The notes below the pieces were generated by a model. The model had not been told where the DNA came from. It did no database searches and saw only the letters and a program-made list of their open reading frames with translations. This document shows, piece by piece, positions 22,030-32,735 of a DNA stretch of 64,000 nt. The translations under genes and the position numbers were made by a program. Origin of the DNA: Platanthera guangdongensis (taxonomy: Eukaryota > Streptophyta > Magnoliopsida > Asparagales > Orchidaceae); NCBI GenBank assembly GCA_039583875.1, contig CM077147.1, positions 111,150,124-111,214,123 on the forward strand, read 5' to 3'. Each line of letters begins with the position of its first letter. The stretch's first letter is position 1.

Positions 22030-23549
22030 TGATGAGTCCACATTTTACACTGATTTTTGGACTCATCTGGGCTAGTTTTATCGTCGTAGCACTACACTTG
22101 AGAGTCGTTATTGCTTATTTGTGCTTATGTACCTTTTTCACGATTAAGTGCACTGTATGCCCGCTTCTGTGTGCTTTCTATGTTTCCATTTTGTTGTTAT
22201 TATTTAGCCCTATCTCGGGGATGTGGTGTGCACGTTCTGGTGGCTTTTCTGCCCCTTCTGCTGGTACAGGGGTCGTGTGCGTGTTCCGGGATGAATGTGA
22301 AACAGGAATACTGCGCACGATCAGGGGATCTACTGCGCACGACCACTGGTCGTGCGCCCCCGATCGTGCGCACTACTCTACGTTTTCAGCTGAATCAACC
22401 TGGGTAAGCGCACGACCACTGGACTTACTGCGCACGACACTGGTCGTCCGCCACCGTTCATGCGCATTACACCCCCTTTTTCATAACCCTGTCTCGGTAA
22501 TCGCACGAGCACTGGCCATAGTGCGCACGACCACTGGTCGTGCGCCACTGCTCGTGCGCGTTTATGCTGATGCTTCTTGTCCAGGTTGCAGGTTCATTTG
22601 GAAAAGCCGCATGATCATCGACCTACAGTACGCACGACCACTGGTCGTGCGCCACTGAGCGTGCGCACTGCTTCTGCTGCCTCCGTATAAAAGGCCCTGC
22701 TCCGCGTTTTAGGTCAACGCCTGCCATTTGCTACGATCGGAGAGTGCGCGGGAATCGCCTTTTCACCTCTCCGGCTGCTCCATCACTTCCACCTTCGCCG
22801 GGAAGCCATTTCCACTTACTCCGAAGCCTTCCAACACTCCGGCGAAGCCCTCGGCCATTGATGACTTCAACTCCAAGCTTTCCTGTAGAGTTGGTGAAGT
22901 AGATAACCTAGAGAACGTACTTAAAGGCCTTCGAGGTGACAGATTGTTGGTACCGGAAGCCTCCTCGGACTGAGCCCGGAAGCGGATTGACAACTCGCTA
23001 CTCCGGCCACGACCCGCGGTGGATCTTCATTCTCTTTTGGTTTACTCCTCTTCCCCTTCCTCTGTGTTATGAATATTTTGAGCAGTGTAATGAACATTTC
23101 CATCCCTGAACATCAAGTTTACTTTCTAGTTAATGGAATGTTAGTTTCTTCTTATGCTTGTGAGTTCTGTCTGTGAATGCGCCTCACTCACCCCACATCC
23201 ACTTCATTCCTGTGCCTTGTCCGATTGCAATCCACACAAGAACGCTGCAATCCATTAGTTTCCCTTCCACTCGCCAACTGAAGTTCGGCATAGCGGCCGA
23301 CAAACCCATTTCACCTTGCGAAGCGGTGCCGTCGACCCGCATAGTTTTTACTAGTTCAGTAGATCAACCATCCACAATCTCCCGAGTCCGCTATTTTCTT
23401 TTTGTTCTATTTTTAACTCTCATAACGATATTCTAATTACTATTGCCGTTCTACGCTAATTGTATTCCTCAAGAGACCGACACTTGGGGATTTACTCCCA
23501 AAACTTTATTACTTGTGCGACTGGTGCGCTTGCCGTATTACACGCATCA
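22030..23549 (+). repeat. 3' LTR of Athila element
   Basis: A 1520-bp LTR, near-identical to 16173-17693. Palindromes corresponding to the 5' LTR are at 22335-22357 and 22523-22545 (perfect). The second and fourth are damaged, by a lost C near 22436 and a G-to-A at about 22630. The TATA box is at 22686. A 217-codon ORF across the LTR start is a by-product (see rejected items). Confidence 0.93.
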
Positions 23550-23554
23550 CCGGT

Positions 23555-23739
23555 CGGCGACCGATGATCGGTTGTTGATTTCGGTCAAAGTGGCAAAAAA
23601 GCTGATGTCGCCAGGCGACAGTCGAAATCGCTTGGCGATATCGCTAAATTAACCAGTCAAACTCAAATCTTGGCATTTGATTCCTTTTTGATAAAATAAG
23701 CCTATGGCTGGGATTGAGCCCGAAGATACTTATGCAGAG
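23555..23739 (+). repeat. LTR E, second fragment
   Basis: Continuation of the LTR that was split by the Athila element at its CCGGT duplication. It carries the same palindromic words (GTCGCCAGGCGACAG near 23608, TTGGCGATATCGC near 23633). Sirevirus S1 cuts it at 23740; the base run CAGAG (23735-23739) is the expected left target-duplication copy. Confidence 0.5.
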
Positions 23740-24380
23740 TGTTGGATCCCTAGTAAGATTTGGGCTAGGTTCACTAAGTTAGGATCATATGACCCACAAT
23801 GTATAGTCAGGGTCATAGTTGTGTCCTAAAGTGTAGGCCAAGTCCTTAGAGTCAACAACACATAGACCAACTATCAACAAGACTGCTAGAGACTCAAGAC
23901 TTAGAAGAATTCAAAGACTGTAAAATGAGTTTGACGTGCATCGAACTCAGGTCGACGATTGTCGTGCTCAGCTCGACGATCTCAGAGAAAATTCTCTAAG
24001 TTGAGCTCGACGAACTCTATTCTTTAGTCGACGAAAACTTGGACGCTACAACAACACTTCGAGTTCAGAAAACATCAAGATATTCTAAGTCCTTAGAATC
24101 AGACTTTGGTCGACGAACTTGGTGCTCAGGTCGATGAACTTTGGACACTACACTTCAACACTTTAGAAAGGCTGTGTCGACACATAGAGGAATTGTGTCG
24201 CCACACAGAATAACTGTCGACACTAATTGTGTCGACACCAGAAGTCAGCTGTGTCGACATACAGGACTTGTGTCGACACACTCAAGATCGACACCTGAAG
24301 CCAACTGTGTCGACACACAGGACTGCGTCGACACACTCAAGACAGCTCGACGAACTTCATTCTTAGGTCGACGATCTTTG
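23740..24380 (+). repeat. S1 5' LTR, left part
   Basis: The first 641 bp of the LTR, up to the Tekay B insertion (TSD CTTTG at 24376-24380). It contains TCGACGA-type words (23950-24140) and a cluster of TGTGTCGACACA palindromes (24173-24317). Confidence 0.85.
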
Positions 24381-26344
24381 TGTAATGCCCCGAAAATTGT
24401 ATTTGAGCTGCTCGCGTAAAAAAGGGATTTTGGCGCCTGTATAGGGGTACATGGCCTAGGACACTGGCGTGTCCAAGGCCGTGTCTGGCATGGTGTTTTG
24501 GCCAATTTTATCCCGAGAAGGACACGGCTAGGAACACGGCTTAATGACACGGGCATGTCATTTGACACGGCCGTGTGCCTACTCGTGTCCGTACCCGTGT
24601 TTCCATAGGGTCGTGTCGGTTGGCATTGCGGTTATATGTGACACGCCCCCGGACACGGGCGTGTCGAGGTCCCAACACGGTCATGTCGAGTGAGACACAT
24701 GCGTGTCTGAGCCCGTGTGAGTCTCTGTGTTCGACAATCATGCCTGGATCGAGGCACACGGCCTGGGACACGGTCGTGTGCCAAGCCGTGTTCGGCCCAG
24801 GTCTGTTGATTTTTGAGCGGATCAGAGCCGTTCGATTTCTTTATTTAAAATCCGATGGCCCTGGGGAAACCCTGCTCTGTTAAAGTCGGAAATAGAGGAT
24901 CAATTCCTCATTTTCTCCCTTAGTCTCTCTCTCTCAAGGAGTTGGAAAGAGGAGGAAGAAGGAGTTTTCCGGACGCCGGCGGAGCATCGGAGCACCATTT
25001 TGAGATCTGAGAGCGGATCCGTGGAGGAAAGTTCGTTGCGAAGATTTCCATCCGTGTAGTTTTCCATGGCGCCAAAGCGTACTACAAGGGTAACGATTCT
25101 CCACTTGAGCATGTGAAGCTCTTCCTTTTTGCATAGGGAAAACCCGCTCCCGCGAGTGTGCGGAGAGTGTGCGGTGTTCCTTGGGGTTGACGGGAATAGT
25201 CCCCCTTGTGTTGCATATAGAGTCCTGAAATCAAAGTACGGGCATAGACATTATGTGTGAAGCCTACCCGGACATGTTGGTCTGGATCGGTGATGTTGCA
25301 TTTGTTATGATTTGCCGGAGAAGACTCCATGCTTTGGGTTTTCGGGTTCTACGCGGTAGATTGCAGCAGGGATCCTTGGGGGTTAGCTCCAAGGCGCACC
25401 CGAAAAACTGAGCGGAATCGTTGTTCTACTAACTTGGCGGTCTGGGAACCGGCCTTGAACATAACTGGGTTATGTGATTGTTTGGAAATGTCAAGATTCG
25501 AGAGAAGCTTGGCTCGTGCGTACGTATTAAGGTGAACTACGCGGTTGAGCAACGGGCAAGTGGAATTGGACTTGGGCTATGTGGTTCGGTGCGAGAGACC
25601 CGGAAAGGGGACTGGCCGTTGGCATAGTCGGGAGCCTTAGACAGTGGTCAGGAAGGCTAAAATGCTCATGTTGTTGCCATCCTGGGGGTGGTGGTGAAGA
25701 CGTTGAAGTGTCAGGATTCACCATTAATGTGCCCTGAGTGCACGGGGTGTTTGGCCGTGCGAGCCTACACCTGTGGCGAAGTATGTTTTTACATAATTGT
25801 TTAGCTGGGCTAATGATATGCAGGGAAGGAGCAACGCCGTCCCAAGAAAGGGACGGGGTTGTTATAATTTGGTCGGCTTTAGCTGACCATTTCCTGTTTG
25901 CCACCGTGCGGTGGAATGTTGCTTGCAGGTGCTGCGGAGCCGTGTGCAAAATAGCGGGCTGCAGCCCATGTTGCCGTGCTGGCCCTCGAAGGCCTTTGCA
26001 AATAGTTGTTTTTATTTTTTCATGTGTGGCCGGCCTGCGAGCCGATGTATGTAAGACACTATTTGATAAGTGAACTATTGTAAGGCCATAAGATCATGTA
26101 TCTCTCAGTGTATTGTTATTTCATTCCAGTGGTAGTAATTGTGGACATTCATGTAAATTGATTATTCAGTTTGGGTTCTTTGTACTTTTAAAAGCTTCTG
26201 CTAGAATGCTCTATGTTAGGACGAGTAGTCTTAAGTGGAATGTTTGATTATTAATACGTAACCCTTCCGTCTGTCCGTGGTATATGGTGTTGGGTTCCAG
26301 TTGGACCTTCTGTTATGTGTCATACGACGGATGGGGGTGTTACA
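24381..26344 (+). repeat. 5' LTR of Tekay B
   Basis: A 1964-bp LTR with TG...CA ends. The U3 (24450-24800) is an array of ACACGG/CCGTGT and GACACGGGCGTGTC-like palindromic words. The remainder matches the Tekay A LTR in ordered blocks. Confidence 0.93.
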
Positions 26345-26347
26345 ATT

Positions 26348-26358
26348 TGGTATTAGAC
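26348..26358 (+). promoter_or_regulatory. Primer binding site, Tekay B
   Basis: TGGTATTAGAC, three bases after the LTR end, is an initiator-Met-type PBS with two probable changes. Confidence 0.75.
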
Positions 26359-26634
26359 TTCTGGTTACAGTCAGGCTTAAATGAATTCGTGGGCGAATTC
26401 TTTTAAGCGGTGGTGAGCACATGTGTACGTCATCGTTATAACATCAAAAAGAACCCATGAATGTCCACTTAGGAATGAAAAATACACTTGTTTTGTGGAA
26501 TCTGAGTGTTCTAATGATTGATTTTAGCAATTTGGTTGTCGTCTAATCGTGTGTCTTTGCTTCTATAGGCAGGTAGGAGCGGTGCTGGTCAATCAGAGCG
26601 TCCGCAACTGGCGGAAAGCAGTGCACCGAGAGAC
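26359..26634 (+). other. Tekay B leader
   Basis: Non-coding leader similar to that of Tekay A. A pyrimidine-rich TTTGCTTCTATAG at about 26556-26568 looks like a splice acceptor, with TTTTGTACAAACATAG at the same place in Tekay A. After it the gag frame is open to the ATG at 26635. This could mean that gag starts on a spliced leader, but I cannot place a donor. Confidence 0.45.
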
Positions 26635-27713
26635 ATGCCTACTACACCTCCTTCAGCGGAAACCATCAGGATGGTAACTGAAGCCGTATTTGCGGTGATT
26701 AATGCCCAACCTGCAGGGCAAATGCACCACGCACCCCCTGTCGTGGAGCAAGAACCGGTTAGGGCAACAGAGCCGAGAGTGGTGGAGCGCGCAGCAGTTG
26801 ATCTGGTAGAGCAGAGGAGAGCTATGGAGAAGTAGCTTAAGCATGTAATGGGCTTTCCTCCTCCAATATTTGACGGGACTGAAATGCCAGCTCAAGCTGA
26901 GTACTGGCTCTCTACGATAAAGAGGGTTTTGACAGCTACGTTAACTGAGGAGTGGCAGAAGACCACCATAATGACCTTTCTTTTGGCGGGTGAAGCGAGG
27001 CTGTGGTGGGATGACTTGGAGTTTCATCTCTTAGTGCGTAGGCAGCTTGCTGATGTGCCTATGGAGGAATTTTCAAGATTGTTCCTAGCCAGATATGTAC
27101 CCTCTACTCAGAAGATTGAGATGGAGAACCAATATCTTGGGATGACTCAGGGATACAGAAGCGTGGACGAGTACCTCCACGAGTTTACACGGTTGGGTCG
27201 GTATGCTGGGGCTATGTTTACGGAAGAGGAGAGGAAGACCAACCAATTTTATGAGGGTCTTCGTGGTGACCTACAGTTACTCCTTGCTGTACCTAAGGCG
27301 CAGGGCTTCCTAGCCTTGGTCAATTCGGCCCGGTCTTTGGAAAAGGTTGTGAAGAGGGTGCAAGAGAAGAAGAACCCAGGAGAAATAGAAGGCAGAGTTC
27401 AAAGTGCCTAGTGCAAAGTCAGGATTCCGCAGATGGAACAAGAAGCAGAGGACATCGAACTCAGACCCTTCGTCTGGTGCGTCAGGGGCAACCAGAAGTT
27501 GAGTCCCAGGAGCTTGTTACAACTGTGGGAAGACGGGGCATTTTGCTCGTGAGTGTTGGAGCGGACGTGCAAAGTCTGAGAGGAAGTCTGGAGCGACTTA
27601 TGAGGAGAAAGGGAAGGCGGTGGAGTCGACCGTATCCCGTCATGCTCCAGTCCAGCCTAGAGTCTATAGTCTTGTCCTGCAAGAGGCCATAAAGCAAGCT
27701 GACATGGTGACAG
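26635..27713 (+). pseudogene. gag: Tekay B gag with intact zinc knuckle, one stop and one frameshift
   Basis: From ATG 26635 the frame is open to a TAG at 26833-26835 and continues in the same frame to about 27400. The capsid domain is clear: KHVMGFPPPIFDG, AEYWLSTIKRVL, TFLLAGEARLWWDDL, FLARYVPSTQK, DEYLHEFTRLGRYAG and SLEKVVKRVQEKKN. A frameshift between about 27385 and 27420 moves translation into the frame of the nucleocapsid, where CYNCGKTGHFAREC (27515-27556) is a complete CX2CX4HX4C knuckle. That frame runs through VSTVSRHAPVQPRVYS-like sequence to 27713, where a GT marks the start of an apparent intron. Confidence 0.9.
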
Positions 27714-27791
27714 GTATGAGGTTATTTATAGCAGATTAACTTTTGTAGTTGTTACCTCTTTTATGTGTTAGCTTACTTCTGTTATTGCTAG
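27714..27791 (+). other. Apparent 78-nt intron between gag and protease, Tekay B
   Basis: Sequence: CAG|GTATGAG ... TTGCTAG|GATTTG. Removing it joins the zinc-knuckle frame (codons GTG ACA G) to the protease frame (GA TTT GTA) at phase 1, giving an uninterrupted run into LFDTGASHSF. The segment itself contains stops in that frame and is T-rich, as plant introns are. The same segment is present in Tekay A at 10664-10740. Confidence 0.6.
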
Positions 27792-29700
27792 GATTTGTAT
27801 TGATTCTCGATTGTCCGGCGAGAGCCTTGTTTGATACGGGCGCTTCGCATTCCTTCTTGTCTGAATGATTTGTGATGCGCATCGGGGTCCCTCCCTCGAT
27901 GGAAAAAGACAAGTTGGATGTGTTGTTGCCCAATGGGTGCTCAATGCACGTGGATAGGGTCTGCGTAGTCAAGGTTCAGATTGGGGATCAGGAGTTTGAT
28001 TTGTGAGTGTTGATTATACCAGTAGTAGAGTCTGATGTAATCTTTGGTATGGATTGGCTCTCAGAGCAGCGAGCTTACATTGATTGCAACCGAAAGGAGG
28101 TTAAATTGGGATTAAATTCTGAATGGGAGACTACGTTTGCGGGCATGAAGGGGTCAGGGAAAGTTTTAATGTCGGCCCTTCAGGTGATTAAGGCAGTTCG
28201 GTCTAGGGCAGAGCTGTTTGTCACTCTAGTGCAGACTTCAACGCCTAGGCCTAGTCTGGGCAGTATCCCAGTTGTGTTCGAGTATCCTGATGTGTTTCCA
28301 GATGATCTCCCAGGAGCTCCTCCTCAGCGGGAGATAGACTTTACTATTGAGCTAGTACCGGGTGCCAAGCCGGTGTCATGCTCTCTGTATCGGATAGCGC
28401 CAAGAGAGATGGTAGAGTTGAAGGTGCAACTTCAAGAGTTGTTAGAGCAAGGTTATGTGCGTCCAAGTTCATCGCCTTGGAGAGCACCGGTTCTCTTCGT
28501 TAAGAAGAAAGATGGGAGCTTGCGGCTTTGTATCAACTACCGGGAATTGAACAAGCTTACGAAAAAGAATAAGTATCCGATCCAAAGAATTGACAATCTA
28601 TTTGATCAATTGGTTGGGTCAACGGTATTTTCGAAGTTAGATCTGGAGTCCGGTTACTACCAATTGAGGATAAGGGAGAGCGGCATCCCAAAGACAGCAT
28701 TTAGTATGCGGTTTGGGCATTACGAGTTCACAGTCATGCTGTTTGGTTTGACGAATGCGCCATCTGTGTTTATGGATTTGATGAACAAGACGTTCAGAGA
28801 GTACCTGGACCGTTTTGTGAGAGTAATTTTCGACGATATCCTGGTGTACTCGCAGTGTGAAGAGGATCACTATAATCACCTGCACATGGTGTTGGAGACA
28901 TTGAGGAGAAACCATTGTATGCTAAGTTCTCCAAGTGTGAGTTCTGGTTATCCTCGATAGCGTTCCTTGGTCATGTTGTTAGTGGAGAAGGGATAGCTGT
29001 AGATCCGGCGAAGATAGTGGCGATACGAGAGTGGCCTGCTTTGACTACAGTGGTGGAGGTCCGGATCTTTCTGGGGCTTTCTGGCTACTACAGGCGCTTC
29101 GTAGAGAACTTCTCGCGGATAGAGCTACCACTCACCACTTTGACTAGGAAGAATCAGAATTTTGTGTGGTCTTCGGAATGCGAACAGGATTTTGAAGAGT
29201 TGAAGAGACGGTTGACCACAACGCCTATTTTATGTTCCCCAAGTGGAACTGAAGGCTTCGAAATCTATAGTGATGCTTCGGGCAGTGGTTTGGGCTGTGT
29301 TCTGCTACAGCATGGGAGTGTGATAGCCTATGGTTCACGACAATTGAAGGCACACGAGAGAAATTATCTGGTCCATGACTTGGAGTTAGCGGCCGTGATA
29401 TTTGCTTTAAAGCTGTGGAGGCACTATCTGTACGGTGTGAAAGTCGATATATACAACGATCAAAAGGATCTGAACATGAGGCAGCGGAGGTGGATGGAGT
29501 TCCTAGGGCACTACACCTTCAAGATACATTATGTGCCAGGGAAAGGTAATATGGTGGCAGATGTGTTGAGTCGTAAGGTTCCTGCACAGGCCAACTGGTT
29601 ATCAGTACATGATGAGAGATTGGTCCGAGAGTTGGAGGTTTTGGAGATATCTTGCGTCGACATGCACTCTAGTACTGAGGCGAAACTGTTTTGGACCGAG
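27792..29700 (+). pseudogene. pol: Tekay B protease, reverse transcriptase, RNase H
   Basis: Protease ALFDTGASHSF is encoded at about 27821-27853. In-frame TGA codons lie at 27866-27868 and 28004-28006. RT runs from 28007 in the same frame with [59 protein letters not shown] and the catalytic FDDILVYS. A one-base loss near 28914 (ACCATTG where Tekay A has ATCAATTG) shifts the frame. RNase H continues from 28915 with [20 protein letters not shown] and [15 protein letters not shown]. An in-frame deletion near 29458 removes the HKSLKYLL block that Tekay A keeps, so the RNase H core is damaged. VADVLSRK ends the domain. Confidence 0.93.
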
Positions 29701-31148
29701 GTGCAGTGTGACCTATCTGATAGAATTCAGAGGGCTTTGATTCAGGATAACAACATGAAGCAGATCTTGGATGAATCATTGGATGAGTCAAATTCCCAGT
29801 TTGCTGTTGAGGATAGGATGCTAAGGAAGGACGGTCGCCTATGCGTTCCTAGTGCGGATAATCTTCGGGAGGAGTTGATGTACGAGGCTCATCATACCAA
29901 GTACTCAATCCACCCGGGAAGCACGAAGATGTATAGAGACATGAAGAAATTGTTTTGGTGGCCAGGATTGAAGAAAGATGTAGCACTTTATGTGGCCAAG
30001 TGCCAAACTTGTGCCTTGGTGAAGGCGGAGTGCTAGAAGCCCGGAGGTTTCCTGAAGTCCTTGCCTATCCCGGAATGGAAATTTGACGACATATCTATGG
30101 ATTTTGTGCATGGTTTGCCAAAGTTACAAAGGGGAAACGACGCCATCTGGGTGGTCGTAGATAGGTTGACAAGGTGTCGCACTTCATCCCGATCAGGAAG
30201 GAAGATCCGGTGGAAAGGTTGGCCAAACTCTATGTGGAGAATGTTGTACGGTTGCATGGTGTGCCCCGCAGTATTGTTAGTGATAGAGATGGATGCTTCA
30301 CGTCGAATGACTGGAGGTTGGTGCATAGTCTGTTGGGTACTAAGCTAAAGTTCAGCACAGCCTTTCATCCGCAGACGGGTGGCCAAACCGAGAGGGTCAA
30401 CTGGACATTGGAGGACATCCTTCGCATGTGCGTCCTAGATTTTGGAAAGCAGTGGGAAGATCACCTGTACATGGTGGAGTTTGCATATAACAACAACTTT
30501 CAGGCGAGTATTGGAATGGCGCCTTCCGAGGCCTTGTACGGGAGAAAGTGTCGTACTCCATTGTCTTGGTTGGAAACAGACGAGTCGAAGCTTTACAAAC
30601 GTCAAGCGGTGGAAGATGCCACTTCAGTGATACGAACAATTCAGGAACGGTTGAAGATCGCTCAGGACAGACAGTCAAAGTACTATAATGCCAAACATAG
30701 GAACGTTGAGTTCAGTGTTGGTAACTGGGTGTACTTGAAAATCAAACCGTTCAAGGGTGTCTCGCGGGTTCGACGCTTGAAGAAGCTGAGTCCGAGATAC
30801 CTTGGACCATTAGAGATCCTGGAGCGTGTTAGCGAAGTAGCGTATAGATTGAAGCTGTCGGTGGAGTTGAGTGGGCTACACGATGTGTTCCATATATCGG
30901 TGTTGCGTAAGGCGGTGCAAGAGCCTTCACAGATATTTGCGGTTGATCAAGTGCCAATTTATTACGAGTTGACGACAAAGGTCAAGCCTATACATATAGA
31001 AGACGTTGAAGTCAAGCGACTCCGCAACAAGTATATCCGAATGGTTAAAGTCCGTTGGGATAATTGCGGACGTGAGGACCTTTATTGGGAGCGAGAGCAA
31101 ACTATTTTGGAAGAATACCCCGAGTTATTCCGTTCAGGTAACTTGTAA
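29701..31148 (+). pseudogene. pol: Tekay B integrase and chromodomain-like tail
   Basis: The zinc-binding domain (HH at about 29890, then [29 protein letters not shown]) is followed by a TAG at 30034-30036 where Tekay A has CAG. Core motifs are [14 protein letters not shown], a one-base frameshift at about 30172, then [11 protein letters not shown] and HPQTGGQTERVNWTLED with the last catalytic Glu in the usual place. From 30174 to 31148 the frame is fully open through the GPLEILERV / LHDVFHISVLRKA region and ends in a chromodomain-like segment (RLRNKYIRMVKVRWDN, EDLYWEREQTILEEYPELF). In chromoviruses this tail guides integration to heterochromatin. Confidence 0.93.
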
Positions 31149-31186
31149 ATTTTGTACCTTTACTTAATTTCGGGACGAAATTCCTT

Positions 31187-31200
31187 AAGTGGGGGAGATT
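31187..31200 (+). promoter_or_regulatory. Polypurine tract, Tekay B
   Basis: AAGTGGGGGAGATT directly precedes the 3' LTR start at 31201. Confidence 0.85.
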
Positions 31201-32735
31201 TGTAATGCCCCGAAAATTGTATTTGAGTTGGTCGCGTAAAAAAGGGATTTTGGTGCCTGTATAGGGGTACACGGCCCAGGACACGGGCATGTCCAAGGCC
31301 GTGTCTGGCATGGTGTTTTGGCCGATTTTATCCCGAGAAGGACACGGCTAGGAACATGGCTTAATGACACGGGCGTGTCATTTGACACGGGCGCGTGCAT
31401 ACCCGTGTCCGTATCCATGTTTCCATAGGGTCGTGTCGGTTGGCGTGGCAGTTATATGTGACACGCCCCCCGGACATGGGCGTGTCGAGGTCCCGACACG
31501 GGTGTGTCAAGTGAGACACGGGCGTGTCGAGTGAGACACGAGCGTGTCTGAGCCCGTGTGAGTCTCTATGTTCGATGATCGTGCCTGGATCGAGGCACAC
31601 GGCCTGGGACACGGTCGTGTGCCAAGCCGTGTTCAGCCCAGGTCGGTTGATTTTTGAGCGGATCAGAGCCATTCGATTTTTTTATTTAAAATCCGACGGC
31701 CCTGGGGAAACCCTACTCTGTTAAGGTAAGAAATAGAGGATCAATTCCTCATTTTCTCCCTTAGTCTCTCTCTCATGGAGTTGGAAAGAGGAGGAAGAAG
31801 GAGGAGTTTTCTGGCCGCCGGCCGAGCATCGGAGCACCATTTTGAGATCTGAGAGCGGATCCGTGGAGGAAAGTTCGTTGCGAAGATTTCCATCCATGTA
31901 GTTTTTCCATGGCGCCAAAGCATACTTGAAGGGTAACGATTCTCCACTTGAGCATGTGAAGCTCTTCCTTTTTTGCATAGGGAAAACCCGCTCCCGCGAG
32001 TGTGCAGCGAGTGTGCGGTGTTCCTTGGGGTTGACGGGAATAGTCCCCCTTGTGTTGCATATAGAGTCCGGAATCGAAGTACGGGCATATGCATTGTGTG
32101 TGAAGCCTACCCGGACATGTTGGTCTGGATCGATGATGTTGCATTTGTTATTATTTGCCGGAGAAGACTCCGTGCTTTGGGTTTTTGGGTTCTACGCGGT
32201 AGATTGCAGCAGGGATCCTTGGGGGTTAGCTCCAAGGTGCACCTAGAAAACTAAGCGGAATCGTTGTTCTGCTATCTTGGCGGTCTGGGAACCGGCCTTG
32301 AACATAACTGGGTTATGTGATTGTTTGGAAATGTTAGGATCCGAGAGAAGCTTGGCCCATGCGTATGTCTTAAGGTGAACTACGCGGTTGAGCAACGGGC
32401 AAGTGGAATTAGACCTGGGCTATGTGGTTTGGTGTGAGAGACCCGAAAAGGGGACTAGCCGTTGGCATAGTCGGGAGCCTTAGACAGTAGTCAGGAAGGC
32501 TAAAATGCTCATGTTGTTGCCATCCTGGGGGTGGTGGCGAAGTCGATGAAGTGTCAGGATTTACCGTTAATGTGCCCTGAGTGCACGGGGTGTTTGGCCG
32601 TGTGAGCCTACACCTGTGGAGAAGTATGTTTTTACATAATTGTTTAGATGGGCTAATGATATGCAGGGGAGGAGCACCGCCGTCCCGAGAAAGGGATGGG
32701 GTCGTTATAATTTGGTCTGCTTTAGCTGACCGTTG
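31201..32735 (+). repeat. 3' LTR of Tekay B, left part
   Basis: Same start as the 5' LTR. Interrupted after GCTGACCGTTG by Sirevirus S2; the last five bases (CGTTG, 32731-32735) are one copy of the S2 target duplication. The palindromic ACACGGGCGTGT array is at 31270-31635. Confidence 0.94.

Larger units (their letters stand above)
16173..23549 (+). mobile_element. Athila-lineage element with LTRs and gag-protease but no pol
   Basis: Two LTRs (16173-17693 and 22030-23549) start TGATGAGTCC and end ACGCATCA. The target duplication CCGGT is present at 16168-16172 and 23550-23554. The PBS and the AAGTCTGGGGG-type polypurine tract are those of Athila elements. By eye I count about 30 differences over roughly 1520 aligned LTR positions (about 2%), so the insertion is relatively recent. 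At 7.4 kb it lacks RT, RNase H, integrase and any envelope-like ORF, so it must depend on enzymes supplied in trans. Confidence 0.92.

Noticed and set aside
22005..22658. A 217-codon ORF in the Athila 3' LTR (a shorter one at 16157-16630 in the 5' LTR) with a hydrophobic N-terminal half that looks membrane-like
   Set aside because: It lies upstream of the LTR TATA box, its start falls outside the LTR, it runs through the palindrome array, and one base difference between the two LTRs truncates it. It is best explained as a chance open frame in a near-identical repeat.
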